The position numbers and the translations under genes are program-made. From Hyphomicrobiales bacterium (GTDB lineage Bacteria; Pseudomonadota; Alphaproteobacteria; Rhizobiales; Ancalomicrobiaceae), in the NCBI GenBank assembly GCA_021286855.1, contig JAJTBO010000025.1:1-53624 (forward strand): a stretch of DNA of 53,624 nt, written 5' to 3'. Positions 33,791-41,631 of this stretch are shown piece after piece (position 1 is the first letter of the stretch; every line of letters begins with the position of its first letter). The notes under the pieces were generated by a model that did not search any database, was not told the origin of the DNA, and saw only the letters and a list, made by a program, of their open reading frames with translations.

Positions 33791-34118
33791 GGACGCCGCT
33801 CACCACCTTCTCCTGGTCCTTCAGGTAGCCGCCGTTCTTGCGGATGGACGGGAGCACGGTGTCCAGCACCCAGCGGCGGAACTCGCGGGCCTGCGGGAGC
33901 TTCGAGCCCATGATCAGGGCGTAGAGGCCGCCTTCGGAGATGATGGTGTTGGGCTTTCCTCCCAACCTTCCAATTTGGCAGGTTGCCTTCTGGTCCTCGT
34001 CGACATGGGCGGTGACGGCCTTGAAGCCGGCCGTGTAACCGAGCGCATCGGTCACGTCCTTGGCGACGAACCAAGGCTCGCCGTCCTTCATGAAGCCCCG
34101 GATGGTGACCTCGACCAT
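33762..34118 (-). CDS. BRO family antirepressor-like protein, copy 3 (intact Bro-N)
   Basis: A 118-residue protein consisting almost only of a Bro-N domain: IRGFMKDGEPWFVAKDVTDALGYT, DEDQKATCQI, GGLYALIMGSKLPQAREFRRWVLDTVLPSIRKNGGYL. BRO proteins are DNA-binding regulators or antirepressors in phages and large viruses. Unlike copies 1 and 2 its domain starts normally, at ATG 34,118. A terminator lies upstream. It is only about 50% similar to the other two copies, so it was not part of their recent duplication. Confidence 0.8.
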   Translation of the reverse strand: MVEVTIRGFMKDGEPWFVAKDVTDALGYTAGFKAVTAHVDEDQKATCQIGRLGGKPNTIISEGGLYALIMGSKLPQAREFRRWVLDTVLPSIRKNGGYLKDQEKVVSGVRVGTLFRGT

Positions 34119-34189
34119 GTCCCCGAGGGTGGTGGTGAAGGTCTGGAGCGCGGGGGTACGCGGGACGGAGTGGACGAGAGCGGTGCTCT

Positions 34190-34226
34190 AAAACGACAGA
34201 AGGGGACCGGTTGCCCGATCCCCTCT
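34190..34226 (-). terminator. terminator after the lipoprotein gene
   Basis: On the minus strand AGAGGGGATCGG pairs with CCGGTCCCCTTCT (one bulge, one G-U) across a four-base loop, then GTCGTTTTAG. It lies between the lipoprotein gene and BRO copy 3. Confidence 0.75.
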
Positions 34227-34282
34227 GCGCACACTTCCCTTGCGGGAAACGGACACCCTCACGAGGAGGGGCCGCGAATACC

Positions 34283-34609
34283 TCACCCGAAGGTGAAGGT
34301 GAACTTCCTGTTGCCGAGGTGTCCGGTCCCGGTTCCTCTCGTGCCTGTCGACACGAATTCGAACGGGCCGCTCAGTCCATTCGTGCAGACGAACGTCCCC
34401 TTCCCTTCGCGGCGGGTCACGTAGACGAACGTTCCCGAGCACTTCAACCCCTTGGAGCTGGCGATTTCCAGGTTGCCGCCTCCGTCCAGGTATCCTGTCG
34501 CCGAGCCGGTGAAGGTCTCGTCCCCAGCCTCCGATACGCCCTGAACCGGAAGGGTCATGCTGCATCCGGTCAGCAGCAAGGCGGCAACTGCGATGGCGTA
34601 GAGGCGCAT
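34283..34609 (-). CDS. small lipoprotein
   Basis: A 108-residue protein with a type II signal peptide, MRLYAIAVAALLLTGC, in which LLTGC is the lipobox and Cys16 would be acylated. The mature part is Gly/Thr-rich and beta-like (FTGSATGYLDGGGNLEIASS, TGHLGNRKFTFTFG). Small lipoproteins on prophages can change the cell surface or block superinfection; that role is only a guess here. AGGAG about eight bases before ATG 34,609 and a terminator after the stop make it a moron-like unit. Confidence 0.8.
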   Translation of the reverse strand: MRLYAIAVAALLLTGCSMTLPVQGVSEAGDETFTGSATGYLDGGGNLEIASSKGLKCSGTFVYVTRREGKGTFVCTNGLSGPFEFVSTGTRGTGTGHLGNRKFTFTFG

Positions 34610-34687
34610 TCGGGTTCTCCTAGACGTTGTCCGCCACAGTTAGCAGGCATGTTTCCGCATAGCCACCGCCAGTTGGGGATAAGGGTC

Positions 34688-35281
34688 TCACGCTACGTGC
34701 GTCCCACCTGTCGACGCATCACCCTCCACCTCTTCAATCGCCCGGTAGACGCTCGCGCGGCCGATCCCGAGGGCCTTGGAAATCTCCGTGACGGTCTTTC
34801 CTTCCGCTCGGAGCTTCCGCGCGTCGTCGGCCTTCCCCCGTGCGGTCGGCTTCCGGCCCTTGTAGACGCCTTCGGCCTTCGCCTTGGCGATGCCCTCCTT
34901 CTGGCGCTCCAGCATCATCTCCCGCTCGAACTGAGCGAACCCCGCGAAGATGGTGAGGATCAGCTTCCCCGTGGCGCTCCTCGTGTCGACCGGCTCGCCT
35001 CCGAGGCTGAGGATGCGCAGCCCCACGCCCTTCGACTCCAGCTCTTCGACAACCTCCCACGCCTTGCCGACCGACCGCGCCAGCCGGTCCAGCTTCGTCA
35101 CGACCAGCGTGTCGCCCTCGCGAGCAAATTCGATGGCTCGGGCAAACTCGGGACGGCTCGCCATGGAGGAGACCTGTTCGGCGAACACCTTCTCGCATCC
35201 GGCCGCTTCGAGGTCACGGAGCTGAGCGTCGAGGCCCGCAAGCTGTTCCGTGGTGGAGGTGCGGGCGTATCCGATGAGCAT
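34688..35281 (-). CDS. serine recombinase (resolvase/invertase family)
   Basis: A 197-residue small serine recombinase. The catalytic Ser9 is in IGYARTSTTEQ. It is followed by TLVVTKLDRLARSVGKAWEVVEEL, LTIFAGFAQFEREMMLERQKEGIAKAKAEG and a C-terminal helix-turn-helix (TVTEISKALGIGRASVYRAIEE). Such proteins resolve or invert DNA at paired sites. GGGAGAG just before ATG 35,281 supports the start. Res-like half-sites lie directly upstream at 35,301-35,390. It is the gene nearest the right end of the element. Confidence 0.93.
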   Translation of the reverse strand: MLIGYARTSTTEQLAGLDAQLRDLEAAGCEKVFAEQVSSMASRPEFARAIEFAREGDTLVVTKLDRLARSVGKAWEVVEELESKGVGLRILSLGGEPVDTRSATGKLILTIFAGFAQFEREMMLERQKEGIAKAKAEGVYKGRKPTARGKADDARKLRAEGKTVTEISKALGIGRASVYRAIEEVEGDASTGGTHVA

Positions 35282-35300
35282 GGGTCTCTCCCTGCCGATG

Positions 35301-35390
35301 TGTCCGAATGGGTCTAGGCATGAGAGTCGATGGCGTCCGAAATGTCAACACCCATCCTTTTGGACGCCAACGACGACGAAGGCGGACACG
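35301..35390. promoter_or_regulatory. candidate resolvase binding (res) region
   Basis: Half-sites related to TGTCCGAA occur at 35,301 (TGTCCGAAT), 35,332 (GGCGTCCGAAA), inverted at 35,358 (TTTTGGACGCC) and inverted at 35,382 (GCGGACACG). The middle two form a 37-bp interrupted inverted repeat. Position upstream of the recombinase gene is where Tn3-type res sites lie. Confidence 0.5.
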
Positions 35391-35796
35391 TCCGTACGAG
35401 CAGGGGCTATTGGGCGGACAGGCGCTGCAGCTCATGCGGTGGAGGGCGCTGACGGGCGTTCGTTGTGGGCAGCACCGACTACCGGGCGAGCATCAGCAGC
35501 CGGTCGCGGGTGGACCGTCGACACGGGAAGCGGCATCGAACAGGGACCAAAGGGGTACGAGGCGAATTGGGGCGACCGGCTGCTAGCGTTCATCCTCACG
35601 CCCGAGCCGATACCGTGCCCGCGCTCGCGGTATCCCCGGCGCGTCGTACGCCCGAACCATCACCGCGTGCGACCGGGAGGGGGGGATTCCGTCGCCGTGA
35701 GTAATCGATACCCGCTCAGAATTTTGCGGTGAACATTCGGGGGGTGTCAATGAGATGCGGCGCGCTTCAGCCGCCCCCCTCGCCCCTTGCCAACCG

Positions 35797-35815
35797 CTAC
35801 AAACGCCCCTACAAA
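35797..35815. promoter_or_regulatory. paired CTACAAA motif, candidate integrase arm site (right)
   Basis: CTACAAAcgcccCTACAAA: two identical heptamers whose starts are 12 bases apart, the same orientation and spacing as both pairs at the left end. It lies 58 bases inside attR. Confidence 0.65.
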
Positions 35816-35872
35816 GCCCTTACGGACGAGGCGATATTTCCCTTATTTTTCAACACATAAGCCGCCCGAAAG

Positions 35873-35895
35873 TCGACCCCCGCCGTCCGCACCAC
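35873..35895. repeat. attR: 23-bp direct repeat
   Basis: Exact copy of 24,382-24,404, the 3' end of tRNA-Leu, with different bases on both sides. It marks the right boundary of the element. Confidence 0.93.
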
Positions 35896-35954
35896 CGACG
35901 AAGACGATACGATGAAGGCTCGACGCGCTCCCCTGCCGCCGACGGCCGGCTAGA

Positions 35955-36545
35955 TCACCGTTCGTACCCCGTACGGTCCGCCTCCGTGATCGGCCTCACC
36001 ACCCGGCAGGGAACCCCCGCCGCGATCACCCCGGCGGGGACATCCTTCGTGACGACGCTGCCGGAGCCGACGATGGCGTCGTCGCCGATCGTGACGCCCG
36101 GGTTGATGTGGACGCCCGCGCCGATCCAGACGCGGTGGCCGATCCGCACGGGTCTCGCGTAGCAGGCCCCGGCGGCGCGCTCGGCGGCGTCCGTGGCGTG
36201 ATTGGAGGTGTAGATCCCGACCCGTGGGCCGAACAGCACGTTGTCGCCGATCTCGATGCCGCCTCCGTCGAGCATGATGCAGTCGAAGTTGGCGTAGAAG
36301 TCGTCGCCGATGACGATGTTGCGGCCGAACTCGCAGCGGAAGGTCGGCTCGAAGTGGACGCGCCGACCGACCTTTCCGAGAAGTTCGCGCAAGATCGCCT
36401 CGCGCTCGGCGGCCGGCCCGCCGAAGCTCGCATTGTAGCGGTTCGTCAGGAGGACGGCCCTCTCCCGGGCCTCGACCAACTCGGGCGTCAGATCGTCGTA
36501 CATGCGCCCGGACCGAATGTGGGCCATCTGCCCGTCCAGCGTCAT
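35955..36545 (-). CDS. sugar O-acetyltransferase (Maa/LacA type)
   Basis: A 196-residue hexapeptide acetyltransferase. The N-terminal maltose-acetyltransferase segment reads MAHIRSGRMYDDLTPELVEARERAVLLTNRYN. The left-handed helix includes HFEPTFRCEFGRNIVIGDDFYANFDCIMLDG, the catalytic His in VGIYTSNHATDAAERA, and IGHRVWIGAGVHINPGVTIGDDAIVGSGSVVTKDVP. It would acetylate a sugar such as maltose or a galactoside from acetyl-CoA. GAGGAA before ATG 36,545 supports the start. It follows lrgB on the same strand. Confidence 0.94.
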   Translation of the reverse strand: MTLDGQMAHIRSGRMYDDLTPELVEARERAVLLTNRYNASFGGPAAEREAILRELLGKVGRRVHFEPTFRCEFGRNIVIGDDFYANFDCIMLDGGGIEIGDNVLFGPRVGIYTSNHATDAAERAAGACYARPVRIGHRVWIGAGVHINPGVTIGDDAIVGSGSVVTKDVPAGVIAAGVPCRVVRPITEADRTGYER

Positions 36546-36590
36546 CGCGGTTTCCTCATGGTGTCGGCGGCGGCGTCGAGACGTCGATTT

Positions 36591-37304
36591 TCACAGGAGC
36601 CAAGCCACGATCAGCGGCGTCAGCATCGCCGTGACGATCGCGTTGAGGCCCATCGCGATGCCGGCGAAGACGCCGGCGAGCGGATGGCAGGCGAAGGCCC
36701 GCGCCGTGCCGAGCCCATGCGAGGCGAGCCCGGCGGCGAACCCGCGCGCCGTCCAGTCGCGCACGCCGAGGAGGTTCATCGTCGGCGTCACCAGGACCGC
36801 CCCGATGATGCCCGTGGTGATCACCAGCGCCGCCGTCAGCGCCGGCAACCCGCCGACGCGCTCGCTCACCGCCATCGCCACCGCCGCCGTCACCGACTTC
36901 GGCGCGAGCGAGGCGACCACTTCGCGCGTCGCCCCGAACGATCGCGCCACCACGATCGCCGAGACGATCGCCACCGTCGCCCCGACGAGGAGCGCCCCGG
37001 CCATCGGCGCGATCTCCCGCTTCACCACCGCGCGATGCCGCCACAGCGGCACGGCGAGCGCCACCGTCGCCGGCCCGAGCAGGAAGTGGACGAACTGCGC
37101 GCCGTCGAAATAGACCCGGTACGGCGTGCCGGTCAGATGCAGCAGCCCGCCGAGCAACACGATCGAGATCAACACCGGATTGACCGCCGGATGTCCGCGA
37201 AAGAGCGTGACGAGCCGCAGCGCGAGGAGCCAGACGACCAGCGTCGCGGTCAGCCAGAACAACGGCGCGGCGGAAAGATAGACCCAGAGATCGAACGGAC
37301 TCAC
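36591..37304 (-). CDS. lrgB: LrgB family membrane protein
   Basis: A 237-residue polytopic membrane protein with about seven helices. LrgB/CidB/YohK signatures include FLLGPATVALAVPLW, SLAPKSVTAAVAMAVSERVGG, GIIGAVLVTPTMNLLGV and GLASHGLGTARAF. The start is GTG 37,304, which overlaps the stop of lrgA as GTGA and follows GAGGAGGAG. LrgA/LrgB pairs are holin-like and are linked to murein hydrolase control and, in some species and plant homologues, to export of small carboxylates. Confidence 0.94.
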   Translation of the reverse strand: MSPFDLWVYLSAAPLFWLTATLVVWLLALRLVTLFRGHPAVNPVLISIVLLGGLLHLTGTPYRVYFDGAQFVHFLLGPATVALAVPLWRHRAVVKREIAPMAGALLVGATVAIVSAIVVARSFGATREVVASLAPKSVTAAVAMAVSERVGGLPALTAALVITTGIIGAVLVTPTMNLLGVRDWTARGFAAGLASHGLGTARAFACHPLAGVFAGIAMGLNAIVTAMLTPLIVAWLL

Positions 37305-37690
37305 GGCGTCTCCTCCTCTTCGGCCCGCCCCTGCAGACGCTTGATCGCCCGGAAGGTCGCCACCGTCGCGATCATCGTCAGCACGGTGGTGACGACCAGC
37401 GTCGTCGCGATCGCCGCGCCCTGGGCGGCGAGCAGATCGAGATACTGGACGACGCCGACGCCGGCCGGCACGAACAGGATCGACAGCGACCCGATCAACC
37501 CGTCGGCGACACGGCCGAGCGAGGCCTCCGTCGCCGTCGGGTCGGGCCCGGCGAAACTCGCCTTCACCGCCAACCCGGCGACCAGAAAGGCCATGCCGAG
37601 CACCGGCCCGGGCACCGGCAGCCCGAAGAACCGGGAGATCGCCTCGCCGGCCAACTGCAATCCCAACAGGAGGGCGAAGCCCTGAATCAT
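37301..37690 (-). CDS. lrgA: CidA/LrgA family holin-like protein
   Basis: A 129-residue membrane protein with four helices: FALLLGLQLAGEAISRFFGLPVPGPVLGMAFLVAGLA, then DGLIGSLSILFVPAGVGVVQYLDLL and a final hydrophobic stretch. The VPGPVLGM and LFVPAGVGV blocks define the family. ATG 37,690 starts MIQGFALLLG; the longer ATG at 37,804 adds a polar leader absent from the family. The stop overlaps the lrgB start by four bases, so the two are coupled. Confidence 0.93.
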   Translation of the reverse strand: MIQGFALLLGLQLAGEAISRFFGLPVPGPVLGMAFLVAGLAVKASFAGPDPTATEASLGRVADGLIGSLSILFVPAGVGVVQYLDLLAAQGAAIATTLVVTTVLTMIATVATFRAIKRLQGRAEEEETP

Positions 37691-37848
37691 CGTCTCGTAT
37701 CCCTTTTCGATCGGCGCTTCGCCCGCGCGGCCGAACTCGTACGATGACGAAGCCGCGCCGCCGGGTCCAGGCGCGATCGCGAAGACGAGCTTTGTCCTTT
37801 TCACGCGGCCCCCGGCGCGTCAGGATGGGCGAAATCGGAGCCTCTTCC

Positions 37849-38154
37849 ATGATCCTGACCCTGGTCCGTTTCCACCTGCCCGAACCGATGAGCCTCGAGG
37901 AGGCGGCGCGGCGTTTCGCCCTCTCTGCGCCGAAGTATCTCGGCCTCGCCGGACTGGTGCGCAAACACTACGTCCGCTCCGACGACGGCCTCGCCGTCGG
38001 CGGCGTCTATCTGTGGAAGGACAGAGCGTCCGCCGAAGCCTGCTACGCCGGCGAATGGCGCGATCGCGTCCGCATCCTCTACGGCGTCGAGCCGGAGATC
38101 TCCTGGTTCGAGAGCCCGGTCGGCGTCGACAACGTCACCCACGAACTGATCTGA
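37849..38154 (+). CDS. YdhR-like monooxygenase-fold protein
   Basis: A 101-residue dimeric alpha/beta-barrel type protein: MILTLVRFHLPEPMSLEEAARRF, LAGLVRKHYVRSDDGLAVGGVYLWKDRASAEACY and VEPEISWFESPVGVDN. The order matches the putative mono-oxygenase YdhR family. No cofactor motif exists in this family and the true reaction is unknown. GGAG about nine bases before ATG 37,849 supports this start over the in-frame ATG at 37,825. It precedes the aldose epimerase gene by 21 bases and may be co-transcribed. Confidence 0.82.
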   Translation: MILTLVRFHLPEPMSLEEAARRFALSAPKYLGLAGLVRKHYVRSDDGLAVGGVYLWKDRASAEACYAGEWRDRVRILYGVEPEISWFESPVGVDNVTHELI

Positions 38155-38175
38155 ACGCCCCTCGCGGAGGCCGCC

Positions 38176-39060
38176 ATGTCCGACGATCTCGTCACTCTGG
38201 TCTCGACGGAGCTTTCCGCCGACGTGAGCCCGCTCGGCGCGGAACTGATCCGCCTCGACGACGCCGTCGGCGATCCGCTCCTGTGGAACGGCGACCCCGC
38301 CGTCTGGTCCGGCCGCGCGCCGCTGCTCTTTCCGATCGTCGGCGAACTCGCCGGCGGCGTCTTCCGCCATCGCGGCCGGTCCTACGCCCTGCCCCGCCAC
38401 GGCTTCGCCCGCCGCTCGACCTTCGCCCTCCTCGATCGCGGCTCCGCCCACGCCACCTTCCGGCTCGAAGCGAACGACGCGACCCGCGCCCTGTGGCCGT
38501 TCGAGTTCCGCCTCGACGTCACTCATGCACTCGACGGCGCGAAACTGACCACCACCGCGACGGTGACCAATCTCTCCGACGAGCCGATGCCGACCGGCTT
38601 CGGTTTCCATCCGGCCTTCCGCTGGCCGCTCGCCGGCGCCGGGCCGCGCGCAGCCCATGTGGTGCATTTCGAAGAGCCCGAACCCGCGCCGATCCGTCGG
38701 CTCGACGCCGCCGGCCTCCTCGATCCGACGCCGCGCCCCACCCCGGTCGTCGGCGACATGCTGGCCCTCGACGACGCGCTCTTCTCGGACGACGTCGTGA
38801 TCTTCGATCGCCTCGACAGCCGCCGGCTGACCTATGGCGCCGGCCACGTCCGGCTCGCCGTCGCCTTCGAGGGGATGCCGCATTTCGGCCTCTGGACGAA
38901 GCCGGGCGCGCCCTTCGTCTGCCTCGAGCCCTGGCAGGGCCACGCCGACCCGGCCGGATACGCCGGCGAGCTGGCCGAAAAGCCGGGGCAGATCGCCCTC
39001 CTCCCCGGCGAGATCGGGCGCTTCGCCATGTCGGTCGCCCTCGAATTCGCCACACCCTGA
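38176..39060 (+). CDS. aldose 1-epimerase family protein
   Basis: A 294-residue galactose-mutarotase-like protein. Blocks include LLWNGDPAVWSGRAPLLFPIVGEL, LPRHGFARRSTFALLD with the His of the family, PTGFGFHPAFRWPLAG with the second His, FGLWTKPGAPFVCLEPWQG with the catalytic Glu, and the C-terminal beta-strands. It resembles the LacX/YihR subgroup with unknown sugar specificity. CGGAGG before ATG 38,176 supports the start. No sugar transport genes adjoin it. Confidence 0.92.
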   Translation: MSDDLVTLVSTELSADVSPLGAELIRLDDAVGDPLLWNGDPAVWSGRAPLLFPIVGELAGGVFRHRGRSYALPRHGFARRSTFALLDRGSAHATFRLEANDATRALWPFEFRLDVTHALDGAKLTTTATVTNLSDEPMPTGFGFHPAFRWPLAGAGPRAAHVVHFEEPEPAPIRRLDAAGLLDPTPRPTPVVGDMLALDDALFSDDVVIFDRLDSRRLTYGAGHVRLAVAFEGMPHFGLWTKPGAPFVCLEPWQGHADPAGYAGELAEKPGQIALLPGEIGRFAMSVALEFATP

Positions 39061-39165
39061 TGCGATTTCTCGCAGTTGCGAAAGGCGCGCCTCCGGATTA
39101 TGAGGAACGTCTGATATTTCGTTGGCCGACGAACCGCCTTCGACGGTTCCGGCGAGGAGAGTGAC

Positions 39166-39504
39166 ATGTTCGGTCTGTTCGGAAAGTCCGCGCCCATCAA
39201 GACCCTGACGCCGCCGGAGGCGCATCAGCTGGCCAAGGACGGCAAGGTGCTGCTCGTCGACGTGCGCGAGGCGCACGAATGGGCCACCGGCCATGCCCCG
39301 GGCGCCTTCCATGCGCCGCTCTCGCGCTTCGGCCAGACCGCGACCGCGATCCCGACCGACAAGCCGGTGGTGTTCTATTGCGCCATGGGCGGCCGGTCCG
39401 CCCAGGCGGTGCAGATGGCTCAGAAGCTCGGCCTGCCGCACGACACCCACATGGGCGGCGGCATCGGCGCTTGGCGCATGCACGGCCTGCCGCTGGCGAT
39501 GTGA
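39166..39504 (+). CDS. rhodanese-like domain protein
   Basis: A 112-residue single-domain rhodanese. It contains LTPPEAHQLAKDGKVLLVDVREAHEWATGHAPGAFHAPL and the active-site loop with the nucleophilic Cys, FYCAMGGRSAQAV, then MGGGIGAWRMHGLPL. It would carry persulfide sulfur in the cytoplasm. GAGGAG before ATG 39,166 fixes the start. It is convergent with the EAL-GGDEF gene. Confidence 0.95.
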   Translation: MFGLFGKSAPIKTLTPPEAHQLAKDGKVLLVDVREAHEWATGHAPGAFHAPLSRFGQTATAIPTDKPVVFYCAMGGRSAQAVQMAQKLGLPHDTHMGGGIGAWRMHGLPLAM

Positions 39505-39541
39505 GACGGGTCCCGCCCGTCACTACGATCGAGAGATATTG

Positions 39542-39567
39542 AAAGGGCGCGATTTCGCACCCTTTTT
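39542..39567. terminator. terminator between convergent genes
   Basis: On the minus strand GGGTGCG pairs with CGCGCCC (one G-U) across a four-base loop, then TTTC. On the plus strand the same hairpin has one mismatch but is followed by TTTTT. It probably works in both directions. Confidence 0.75.
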
Positions 39568-39582
39568 CGCATTCGAACTCGG

Positions 39583-41412
39583 TCAGTCTTCGAACCGAGC
39601 GAAGACCAGCCCGCTCTCGGCGCGCTTGGCCTCCGATTTCACTTCCGCGATGACCCGGCCGATCCGGTCGAGCGCCGCCGACATGCGGCCGGCCGGCAGC
39701 TCGATCACCGCCGTGCTGCACCGCATCATCGGATGCCGGCGCGGCTGCCCGTTGCGGTCGACCGCCTCGATGCCGCCGGCGGCGCGGTCTTCCGGCTCGT
39801 AGAGATCGGCGACCAGCGTGGAAAATTCGGTGAGAACGCCTTCGAGCCGCGCCCTCAGCTCTTCGCAGCTGCCGCCCGACAGACCGGCGAAGAAGTCGTC
39901 GCCGCCGACATGGCCGAGGAAGGCCCCGCTCATCCGCCGCCGCAGGATGGTGGCGAACAGCGAGATCGCCTTGTCGCCCTGCCGGAAACCGTAGCGATCG
40001 TTGAACGGCTTGAAGTTGTCGAAGTCGAAATAGCAGAACCAGCGCACCGTGGTCTCGTCGAGCGCCGCCTCCGTGACGTGGTCGCTGATCGACAGATTGC
40101 CCGGCAATTCGGTCAAGGGGTTCTGGTCCTGCGCCTTGCGGATCGACTTCTCGCTCACGATCTTCAGCAACGCCGGCGCGGAGAGCACCCCGAGATAACG
40201 CAGGTTCTCGGTGACGACGACGCAGTCGGCGCCGCGCGAATGGGCGAAGATGTCGAGCATCCGCGCCGTGTCGGCCCCGACGTCGGTCATCGGACAGGCG
40301 GTCAGGAACCGCGACAGCGCCCGCCCGTTGCGGCTGTTGCGCAAGAGGTCGCGGCCGAACGGATTGTAGATGTAGCTCTTCAGATCGCGCTCGTGGATGA
40401 TGCCGACCGGACAGCCGTCGACGCCGACCACGGGGAAGAAGCTACGGCTCGGATCGCGCCGGAACGCCTCGAACACTTCTTCGAGCGGCGCGGTGTCGAG
40501 GATCGCCGGGATCGGCTCGAGTTCCGCCCGGATCAGGAGCGCGTCGCCGTGCCGCTCGCGCCGCCGCGCCATCCGCGCGCCGCAGACATGCGCATAGGTC
40601 GTCAGCAACTGCTCGACTTCCGTCGTGGCCCGCGCCACGAACCAGCCCTGCACCAGATCGCAGCCCGCCTCGCGGCAGGCGAGATAGTCGGCCTCCTCCT
40701 CGACGCCTTCCGCGATCACCCGGACGCCCAGCACATGGGCGAGATCGGTCAGCGTCGTCACGAACAGGCGCTTGCGCTGATCGCCGGCCATGCCGCGCAG
40801 GAACGAGCCGTCGATCTTGATGTAGTCGAGGCCGAAGTCGCAGAGCAGGCGCAGCTCCGAAAAGCCGATGCCGAAGTCGTCGATCGCCACCTGAAAGCCG
40901 ATTTCGCGCAGCCGTCGCATGAAGCGCGGAAAGACCGGGCTGGTCATGTGGTTGTGCCGTTCGGACAGCTCGACGACGACGTTGGAGGGCGTCAGCCCCG
41001 ACTGCCGCACCGAAAGCGCCAACGCCTCCACGACGCTCAGGTCGTCGTCGAGGGCGCGGCCGTCCAGATTGACGAAGATCTTCTGCCCCATGCCGTCGAC
41101 GGCGGTGAAACGCGCCAGCGCGCGAGCGTGCAGCAGCCGCTCGAGCCGGGCGAGTTCGCCCGCCCCCGACGCCAGATCGAGCAGATCGCCCGGCGTCGCC
41201 AGACCGAGCCGGTCCTGCCCCCGCATCAGGGCCTCGTGCCCGTGGACGTTGCCGGTTTCGATCTCGACGATCGGCTGGAACGCCGTCTCGAGCACCAGCT
41301 TCGCCATGGTGAGGAGGTGTTCGCCCGACAGCGCGGCGAGGTTCGCCACCCCGGCGCGCGCGCCGGCGGCCAAGGTCGAGGGCTCGAACCGCAGAGCGTT
41401 CGTCTTCGTCAT
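39583..41412 (-). CDS. EAL-CBS-GGDEF cyclic-di-GMP signalling protein
   Basis: A 609-residue cytoplasmic protein. An N-terminal EAL domain (about 35-285) has HEALMRG, the Asn of FVNLDGRAL, VVVELSER, VAIDDFGIGFSEL and VIAEGVEEEAD, all needed for c-di-GMP hydrolysis. A CBS pair (about 300-430) includes FFPVVGVDGCPVGIIHERDLK. A C-terminal GGDEF domain has YFDFDNFKPFNDRYGFRQGD and HVGGDDFFAG; GGDDF is a catalytically acceptable variant. Both making and breaking of c-di-GMP are possible, perhaps tuned by nucleotide binding at the CBS pair. No membrane helix is seen. Confidence 0.95.
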   Translation of the reverse strand: MTKTNALRFEPSTLAAGARAGVANLAALSGEHLLTMAKLVLETAFQPIVEIETGNVHGHEALMRGQDRLGLATPGDLLDLASGAGELARLERLLHARALARFTAVDGMGQKIFVNLDGRALDDDLSVVEALALSVRQSGLTPSNVVVELSERHNHMTSPVFPRFMRRLREIGFQVAIDDFGIGFSELRLLCDFGLDYIKIDGSFLRGMAGDQRKRLFVTTLTDLAHVLGVRVIAEGVEEEADYLACREAGCDLVQGWFVARATTEVEQLLTTYAHVCGARMARRRERHGDALLIRAELEPIPAILDTAPLEEVFEAFRRDPSRSFFPVVGVDGCPVGIIHERDLKSYIYNPFGRDLLRNSRNGRALSRFLTACPMTDVGADTARMLDIFAHSRGADCVVVTENLRYLGVLSAPALLKIVSEKSIRKAQDQNPLTELPGNLSISDHVTEAALDETTVRWFCYFDFDNFKPFNDRYGFRQGDKAISLFATILRRRMSGAFLGHVGGDDFFAGLSGGSCEELRARLEGVLTEFSTLVADLYEPEDRAAGGIEAVDRNGQPRRHPMMRCSTAVIELPAGRMSAALDRIGRVIAEVKSEAKRAESGLVFARFED

Positions 41413-41631
41413 GTCCCACCCGTCTCGCCCGAAATCTCCCGGTTCGGGCGCGAGTGAAATATCGGATGAAAGAGTTGAAGAAGCGCTGTTTTCCGCCCTC
41501 TGAACATGACGGTTCGATGAAGTCGAGGACGATGGTGTATGAAACCGAAACGTGCGACGGCCCCGTCGCGCTGGCCTGCGGCGGCGATTGCGACTAGAGG
41601 AACGAGGTCACCCACGACCGAAGGCCGCCGC

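Larger units (their letters stand above)
24382..35895. mobile_element. 11.5-kb integrative element in tRNA-Leu
   Basis: The element lies between exact 23-bp repeats of the tRNA-Leu 3' end. An integrase gene starts 84 bases inside the left end and points inward. All other large genes run on the minus strand. Content is phage-like: integrase, HNH-like, possible internal virion protein, zinc-ribbon protein, Rha, three BRO proteins, a lipoprotein and a serine recombinase. There are no capsid, terminase or lysis genes, so it is a prophage remnant or a satellite-like island. Codon use and GC are less extreme than in the flanks. Confidence 0.9.
35282..35954. other. right end of the element and junction
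   Basis: About 670 bases with no convincing gene; ORFs here have Arg/Pro-rich shadow composition. It holds the res-like region, a pair of CTACAAA motifs and attR. After attR, about 60 bases lead to the convergent end of the acetyltransferase gene. Confidence 0.6.

Noticed and set aside
35250-35732. 160-codon plus-strand frame at the right end of the element
   Set aside because: It starts inside the antisense of the serine recombinase and has Arg/Pro/Gly-rich composition without ribosome site or motif.
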